A DNA stretch of 9,789 bases. Origin: Dehalococcoidia bacterium SM23_28_2. GTDB lineage: Bacteria > Chloroflexota > Dehalococcoidia > SM23-28-2. This document shows, piece after piece, positions 5,928 through 9,789 of this stretch. A program made the position numbers and the translations under genes. The first letter of the stretch is position 1. Each line of letters begins with the position of its first letter. The stretch covers positions 1-9,789 of the forward strand of contig LJUA01000055.1 in the NCBI GenBank assembly GCA_001303545.1, in the 5' to 3' direction. The notes beneath the pieces were generated by a model that was not told the origin of the DNA, ran no database searches, and worked only from the letters and a program-made list of their open reading frames with translations.

Positions 5928-6959
5928 ATGACCAGCGAGGACATCGCCACCAGAAGCGTCGGGAGCCTGGACAACGTCCTGCTCGACGTCCGCGACCTGA
6001 AGATGCACTTTCCCATCACCAGCGGCATCCTGTTCCAGCGCAAGATAGCCGACGTGAAGGCCGTGGACGGCATCTCCTTCGCCATCAGGCAGGGGGAGAC
6101 CCTCGGGCTGGTGGGGGAGAGCGGCTGCGGCAAGACGACGGTGGGTCGCTGCATCCTCATGCTCCACCAGCCTACGGACGGCGAGATCATCTTCGAGGGG
6201 CGCGATCTCACCCGGATGAAGGGCGGGGAGATGCGACGCATGCGTCGCCGCATGCAGATGATCTTTCAGGACCCTTACGCCTCTCTCAACCCGCGGATGA
6301 CCGTGGGCAGCATCATCGGCGAGCCGCTGGTCGTCCACCGCCTGGGCGGCGGGCGCAGGGGGCGGCGGGAGACGGTGCAGGAGCTGATGAGCGTCGTAGG
6401 GCTCAACCCCTACTACACCAACCGCTACCCTCACGAGTTCAGCGGCGGCCAGCGCCAGCGCATTGGTATCGCCCGCGCGCTGGCCGTGCAGCCGAGATTC
6501 ATCGTCTGCGACGAGCCGATCTCCGCCCTGGACGTGTCCATCCAGGCCCAGATCATCAATTTGCTGGAGGAGCTTCAGGCCGAGTTCAACCTGACATATC
6601 TGTTCATCGCCCACGACCTGTCGGTGGTGCGCCACATCAGCGACAGGGTGGCGGTGATGTACCTGGGCAAGCTGATGGAGCTGGCCGACCGACTGGAGCT
6701 ATACGAGAACGCCCTCCACCCCTACACCAAGGCCCTGCTCTCGGCCATCCCTATCCCCGATCCGATACTGGAGGCCGAGCGAGAGCGCATCATCCTGACC
6801 GGCGACGTGCCCAGCCCGATGCGGCCGCCGCCGGGCTGCGTGTTCCACACCCGCTGCCCCATCGCCAGCGACGCCCACGGCTGTCGCACCGTCGTCCCCG
6901 AGTGGCGCAACGTGGGCAGCGGCGCCAAAGAGCACTGGGTGGCCTGCCACAGGGTGTAG
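5928..6959 (+). CDS. oppF: Peptide ABC transporter ATPase, OppF/DppF type
   Basis: This is a 343-residue ATP-binding subunit that forms a heterodimer with the preceding OppD-type protein on the inner face of the membrane. It has Walker A GESGCGKT (63-70), Q-loop Q114, signature FSGGQRQR (171-178), Walker B FIVCDEP (E196 catalytic) and H-loop H229. The C-terminal domain also has four cysteines (C304, C310, C319, C340). Its second spacing is eight residues instead of the six seen in the partner. The start ATG has GAGGA (5915-5919), which overlaps the oppD stop codon, giving tight translational coupling. A longer frame open from 5787 lies inside oppD and is not used. It ends 19 bases from the convergent FG-GAP gene, and no clear terminator is visible between them. 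OppF versus DppF cannot be separated without the permeases. Confidence 0.93.
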   Translation: MTSEDIATRSVGSLDNVLLDVRDLKMHFPITSGILFQRKIADVKAVDGISFAIRQGETLGLVGESGCGKTTVGRCILMLHQPTDGEIIFEGRDLTRMKGGEMRRMRRRMQMIFQDPYASLNPRMTVGSIIGEPLVVHRLGGGRRGRRETVQELMSVVGLNPYYTNRYPHEFSGGQRQRIGIARALAVQPRFIVCDEPISALDVSIQAQIINLLEELQAEFNLTYLFIAHDLSVVRHISDRVAVMYLGKLMELADRLELYENALHPYTKALLSAIPIPDPILEAERERIILTGDVPSPMRPPPGCVFHTRCPIASDAHGCRTVVPEWRNVGSGAKEHWVACHRV

Positions 6960-6978
6960 GTAGCGAGCAGCGCACCCC

Positions 6979-8505
6979 CTACCCGAGCCAGCGCCTCCTG
7001 GCGTACCACCCGCCTGCCGTAGCAGCGACTACTCCTGCGGCGATGGCCCCGGCCAACGCGATGTAGTAGGGAAGCGCCGAACTGTCTGACGAACCGGCGG
7101 CCGAATCAACCGCCGGAGCGGACCCATCGACTTGCATTTCCACCATGCCGCCGACAACGGGAGTACTAGGGGGTGTGGGCGTAGGCGTAGGCAGCGAAAA
7201 AACGTAGGCCAGTCCCTGAGGCCACATGGGTTCGCGCTCCCAACCGAGCGCGCTCGCCGTGAGATCTCCTCTGCCATCGCCATCGACATCGCCCACCGCC
7301 ACATCCACGCCGAAGTAGAGGTCGGGCTGCGGGTCAGGGCCGTCTAAGACAAGAAGCAGCGAGCCGTCAGCACCAGAAAAGACATAAACCCGGCCCTGGT
7401 CAGTGTTGTCGCCCACATCCTCAAGGGGCGCCCCCACGACGATGTCTGCCCTCGCGTCACCGCTCACCTCTCCCACCGCGAGACAATGGCCGAACAGAGC
7501 GACTAGCTGCGGGTTGGGGTTGTCCAAGCTGAAGAGCAACGAACCGTCGGCCCCGGAGAAAACGTAGACCGCGCCCACGCCGAGGTCGCCACCGACAATC
7601 TCGTAGTCCGCTCCCACAACGATGTCTGCCTTGCCGTCGCCGTTCACGTCCGCCACCGCCAGCGAGTTGCCGAAGCCGCCCATCCGCTCCGGCTCGGGTT
7701 TGTCTAAGGTGAAGAGCAGCGAGCCGTCGGCGCCCGAGAAAAGGTGCACTTGGTGCTCGTTGGCGCCCACGTCCTCGCTCGATGCCACGACGATGTCTCC
7801 CCTTCCATCGCCATCTACGTCGCCCACCGCCACTTCCGTGCCGAAGTTAGCGTATGGCTGCGGGTTGGGCGAATCGAATGTAAAGAGGAGCGAGCCGTCA
7901 GCACCGGAAAAGACATAGACCCGGCCCTGGTGCTCGTTGGCGCCCACGTCCTCGCTCGATGCCACGGCGATGTCCCCTCTTCCGTCGCTATCTACGTCGC
8001 CCACCGCCACTTCATGACCGAATTCGGCCCCTACCTGCGGGTTGGGGCTGTCCAGGGCGAAGAGGGGCGTTCCGTAGGGCCCGGCAAAGACATAGACCCG
8101 CCCCTGGTCGGCGTTGCCGTCCACATCCTCAAAGCGCGCCCCCACAACGATGTCTGCCTTGCCATCGCCGTTGACATCGCCCACGGCCAAATCCGCGCGG
8201 AGCCAAGCGTATGGCTGCGGGTTAGGCGTGCTGCGCAAGAAAAGGAGAGAGCCGTCGGCCCCGGAAAAGACGTAAGCCTGCCCCTGGCTTTCATTGCCGC
8301 CCACATGATCGCCGGGCGCCGCCACGGCGATATCTCCCTTGCCGTCGCCGTTGACATCGCCCACGGCCACACTGAACCCAAAGTCGGAATGAGGCTGCGG
8401 GCTGGGTCTGTCCAGGGTAAGCAGGACAGTTTGCGCGTTAGCGGAGGCCAGGACGCCAATCGCCAGGGCCGCTATTGTCACAACAATTACGCGCAACGTC
8501 TTCAT
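6979..8505 (-). CDS. Secreted FG-GAP repeat beta-propeller with C-terminal membrane anchor
   Basis: This is a 508-residue exported protein. Residues 1-25 are a Sec signal peptide ending near ANAQ. Seven FG-GAP (integrin-alpha-type) repeats follow. Their calcium loops (D-x-D/N-x-D-G-x-x-D type) begin at residues 50, 110, 170, 229, 286, 346 and 406, so the period is 57-60 residues. Each full blade continues through a 'YVFSGADGSLLF' strand. A TPTPTP linker (about 440-450), a Ser/Ala-rich stretch and a hydrophobic helix (about 480-500) followed by RRR form a C-terminal anchor. Proteins of this fold act in surface adhesion or binding; the partner here is unknown. The ATG at 8505 is supported by GGAGG nine to ten bases upstream and a consensus promoter at 8551-8579. 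A longer frame start at 8574 falls inside that promoter and is rejected. The gene is convergent with oppF and divergent from lepA. Confidence 0.9.
   Translation of the reverse strand: MKTLRVIVVTIAALAIGVLASANAQTVLLTLDRPSPQPHSDFGFSVAVGDVNGDGKGDIAVAAPGDHVGGNESQGQAYVFSGADGSLLFLRSTPNPQPYAWLRADLAVGDVNGDGKADIVVGARFEDVDGNADQGRVYVFAGPYGTPLFALDSPNPQVGAEFGHEVAVGDVDSDGRGDIAVASSEDVGANEHQGRVYVFSGADGSLLFTFDSPNPQPYANFGTEVAVGDVDGDGRGDIVVASSEDVGANEHQVHLFSGADGSLLFTLDKPEPERMGGFGNSLAVADVNGDGKADIVVGADYEIVGGDLGVGAVYVFSGADGSLLFSLDNPNPQLVALFGHCLAVGEVSGDARADIVVGAPLEDVGDNTDQGRVYVFSGADGSLLLVLDGPDPQPDLYFGVDVAVGDVDGDGRGDLTASALGWEREPMWPQGLAYVFSLPTPTPTPPSTPVVGGMVEMQVDGSAPAVDSAAGSSDSSALPYYIALAGAIAAGVVAATAGGWYARRRWLG
7195..8430 (-). 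repeat. Seven tandem FG-GAP-coding repeats, about 180 bp each
   Basis: The coding sequence repeats at about 171-180 bases per blade, with strong DNA similarity between units. The clearest case is blades 3 and 4: 38 bases are identical at 7751-7788 and 7928-7965, encoding the 'SSEDVGANEHQ' loop. Blade 4 lacks two residues (six bases) after that loop compared with blade 3. The pattern points to recent duplication or gene conversion within the array. Confidence 0.9.
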
Positions 8506-8550
8506 ATCGGCGGCCCTCCGTTCATCACAGGTATCGACATAATCGCAAAC

Positions 8551-8579
8551 ACTGTAGCCGTAAGCTCCCACCATGTCAA
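8551..8579 (-). promoter_or_regulatory. Sigma-70-type promoter of the FG-GAP gene
   Basis: On the minus strand a perfect TTGACA (8574-8579) is followed after exactly 17 bases by TACAGT (8551-8556), four of six matches to the -10 consensus. Transcription would start near 8544, leaving a leader of about 40 bases that contains the GGAGG ribosome site. This placement decides the start codon at 8505. Confidence 0.7.
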
Positions 8580-8622
8580 CACCTGCGGCGGTTCATCTGG
8601 CCGCGTCGTATCGCCCCCTTCG

Positions 8623-8652
8623 TTGCCGCGCCCGCAGCCGCCGTGCTACCAT
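8623..8652 (+). promoter_or_regulatory. Extended -10 promoter of lepA, predicting a near-leaderless mRNA
   Basis: TTGCCG (8623-8628) lies 18 bases from TACCAT (8647-8652). The -10 is preceded by TGC (8644-8646), which makes an extended TGn -10 element. The lepA ATG begins only ten bases after the -10, so the expected transcription start is within about five bases of the start codon. This agrees with the absence of a good Shine-Dalgarno before lepA. Confidence 0.5.
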
Positions 8653-8661
8653 CAATGCGAG

Positions 8662-9789
8662 ATGGACCAGTCCCGCATCCGCAACTTCTGCATCATCGCC
8701 CACATCGACCACGGCAAGTCCACCCTGGCCGACCGCATGCTGGAGCTCACGGATACCATCCCCCTGCGCCAGATGGCCGAGCAGGTGCTCGACCAGATGG
8801 ACCTAGAGCGCGAGCGGGGCATCACCATCAAGGCCACCGCCGTCCGCATGCGCTATCGCGCCCAGGACGGACAGGAGTACGAGCTCAACCTCATCGACAC
8901 CCCCGGCCATGTCGACTTCACCTACGAGGTCTCCCGCGCCCTGGCCGCCGCCGAGGGCGCCGTCCTGGTGGTCGACGCCACCCAGGGCATCCAGGCCCAG
9001 ACGCTGGCCAACATCTACATGGCCATGGAGCACAACCTGACCATCATCCCCGTGATCAACAAGATCGACCTGCCCAACGCCGAGCCCCAGCGAGTGGCCC
9101 AGGAGGTGGAGACCGTCATGGGCTACAGCCAGGAGGAGATGATCCTGGCCTCCGCCAAGGAGGGCATCGGCACGCAGGAGGTGCTGGAGGCGGTGGTCCA
9201 GCGCATCCCGCCCCCCAGCGGGCGAGTGCAGGCCCGCCTGCGGGCCCTCATCTTCGACTCCAAGTACGACTCCTACAAGGGGGTCATCGCCTACCTGCGG
9301 GTCGTGGACGGAGCGCTCTCGCCCCGCCGCCCCCTGCGCCTGATGTCCAACCAGCGCGAGCTCGACCCGCTGGAGGTGGGCGTCTTTCGGCCCGCCTTCT
9401 CCCCGACGCCGCAGCTCACCACCGGCGAGGTGGGCTACGTGGCCAGCGGCCTGAAGACGGTGCGCGACTGTCGGGTGGGCGATACGATCACCTACGACGA
9501 CACGCCCGCCTCCGAGCCCCTGCCCGGCTATCGCCCGGCCAAGCCGATGGTCTTCGCCGGCCTCTATCCCGCCAACGCCGACGAGTTCCCCCTCCTGCGC
9601 GACGCCATCGACAAGCTGCACCTCAACGACGCCGCCCTCAGCTACGAGCCGGAGTCCAGCATCGCCCTCGGCCCCGGCTTTCGCTGCGGCTTCCTCGGGC
9701 TCCTGCACATGGACATCGTCCAGGAGCGCCTGGAGCGCGAGTACGACCTGGATATCCTGGTGACCGCCCCCAGCGTGGAGTATCAGGTG
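8662..9789 (+). CDS. lepA: Elongation factor 4 (LepA), N-terminal 376 residues
   Basis: This is a ribosome-associated translational GTPase that binds stalled or misplaced ribosomes and is implicated in back-translocation and ribosome biogenesis. The frame is open from the ATG to the window edge, where the gene is cut (family length is about 600 residues). G1 is AHIDHGKST (13-21), switch I is ERGIT (51-55), G3 is DTPGH (79-83) with the catalytic-type histidine, G4 is NKID (133-136) and G5 is SAK (164-166). The EF4-typical opening 'IRNFCIIAHIDHGKSTLADR' and the 'RCGFLGLLHMDIVQERLERE' segment in domain III separate it from EF-G and TypA. The ATG fits the usual LepA N-terminus but has no strong ribosome site. 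It is divergent from the FG-GAP gene, with 156 bases between start codons. Confidence 0.97.
   Translation, partial: MDQSRIRNFCIIAHIDHGKSTLADRMLELTDTIPLRQMAEQVLDQMDLERERGITIKATAVRMRYRAQDGQEYELNLIDTPGHVDFTYEVSRALAAAEGAVLVVDATQGIQAQTLANIYMAMEHNLTIIPVINKIDLPNAEPQRVAQEVETVMGYSQEEMILASAKEGIGTQEVLEAVVQRIPPPSGRVQARLRALIFDSKYDSYKGVIAYLRVVDGALSPRRPLRLMSNQRELDPLEVGVFRPAFSPTPQLTTGEVGYVASGLKTVRDCRVGDTITYDDTPASEPLPGYRPAKPMVFAGLYPANADEFPLLRDAIDKLHLNDAALSYEPESSIALGPGFRCGFLGLLHMDIVQERLEREYDLDILVTAPSVEYQV

Noticed and set aside
8506..8574. Longer FG-GAP reading frame with 23 extra N-terminal residues
   Set aside because: The extra start lies within the TTGACA-17-TACAGT promoter. The signal peptide begins cleanly at the ATG at 8505 with GGAGG upstream.

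Overview
This window is GC-rich bacterial chromosomal DNA with ordinary housekeeping and envelope genes, and no sign of a phage, plasmid, CRISPR array or insertion sequence. Three predicted exported proteins carry Thr-Pro-rich (TPTP-type) linkers. Together with the general style of the lipoproteins and peptide-transporter ATPases, this suggests Chloroflexota, perhaps Dehalococcoidia-like. That assignment is an inference from style, not from a marker-gene comparison.

Left part (1-2949): a PAS-LuxR one-component regulator on the + strand converges on a MarR-family repressor on the - strand. The MarR gene diverges from an orphan branched-chain-amino-acid-type (Peripla_BP_6/LivJ-like) substrate-binding lipoprotein. 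The 341 bp between these two start codons contain a candidate MarR operator and several short stem-loops ahead of the binding-protein gene. No permease or Liv-type ATPase is present.

Middle (2950-6959): an unrecognised two-part lipoprotein has a long Pro/Thr linker. It is followed by a tRNA-Leu (anticodon TAG) with its own promoter. Thirty-six bases after the tRNA begins a pair of OppD/OppF (DppD/DppF)-type ATPase genes for peptide import. No terminator is visible between tRNA and oppD, so the pair may be read from the tRNA promoter. Their permeases and binding protein are not in the window, and the LivJ-like protein upstream belongs to a different transporter class.

Right part (6960-9789): a - strand gene, convergent with the ATPase pair, encodes a secreted seven-repeat FG-GAP (integrin-alpha-like) beta-propeller with calcium-binding loops, a TPTP linker and a C-terminal membrane anchor. 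It is divergently arranged from lepA (elongation factor 4), which runs off the window end. Both genes have recognisable promoters in the 156 bp between them, and the lepA promoter predicts a nearly leaderless mRNA.

I do not see a clearly novel multi-gene system. The points most worth a second look are the tRNA-mRNA co-transcript, the self-closing FG-GAP propeller with its recently duplicated blades and C-terminal anchor, the unrecognised lipoprotein domains, and the structured leader of the orphan binding protein.
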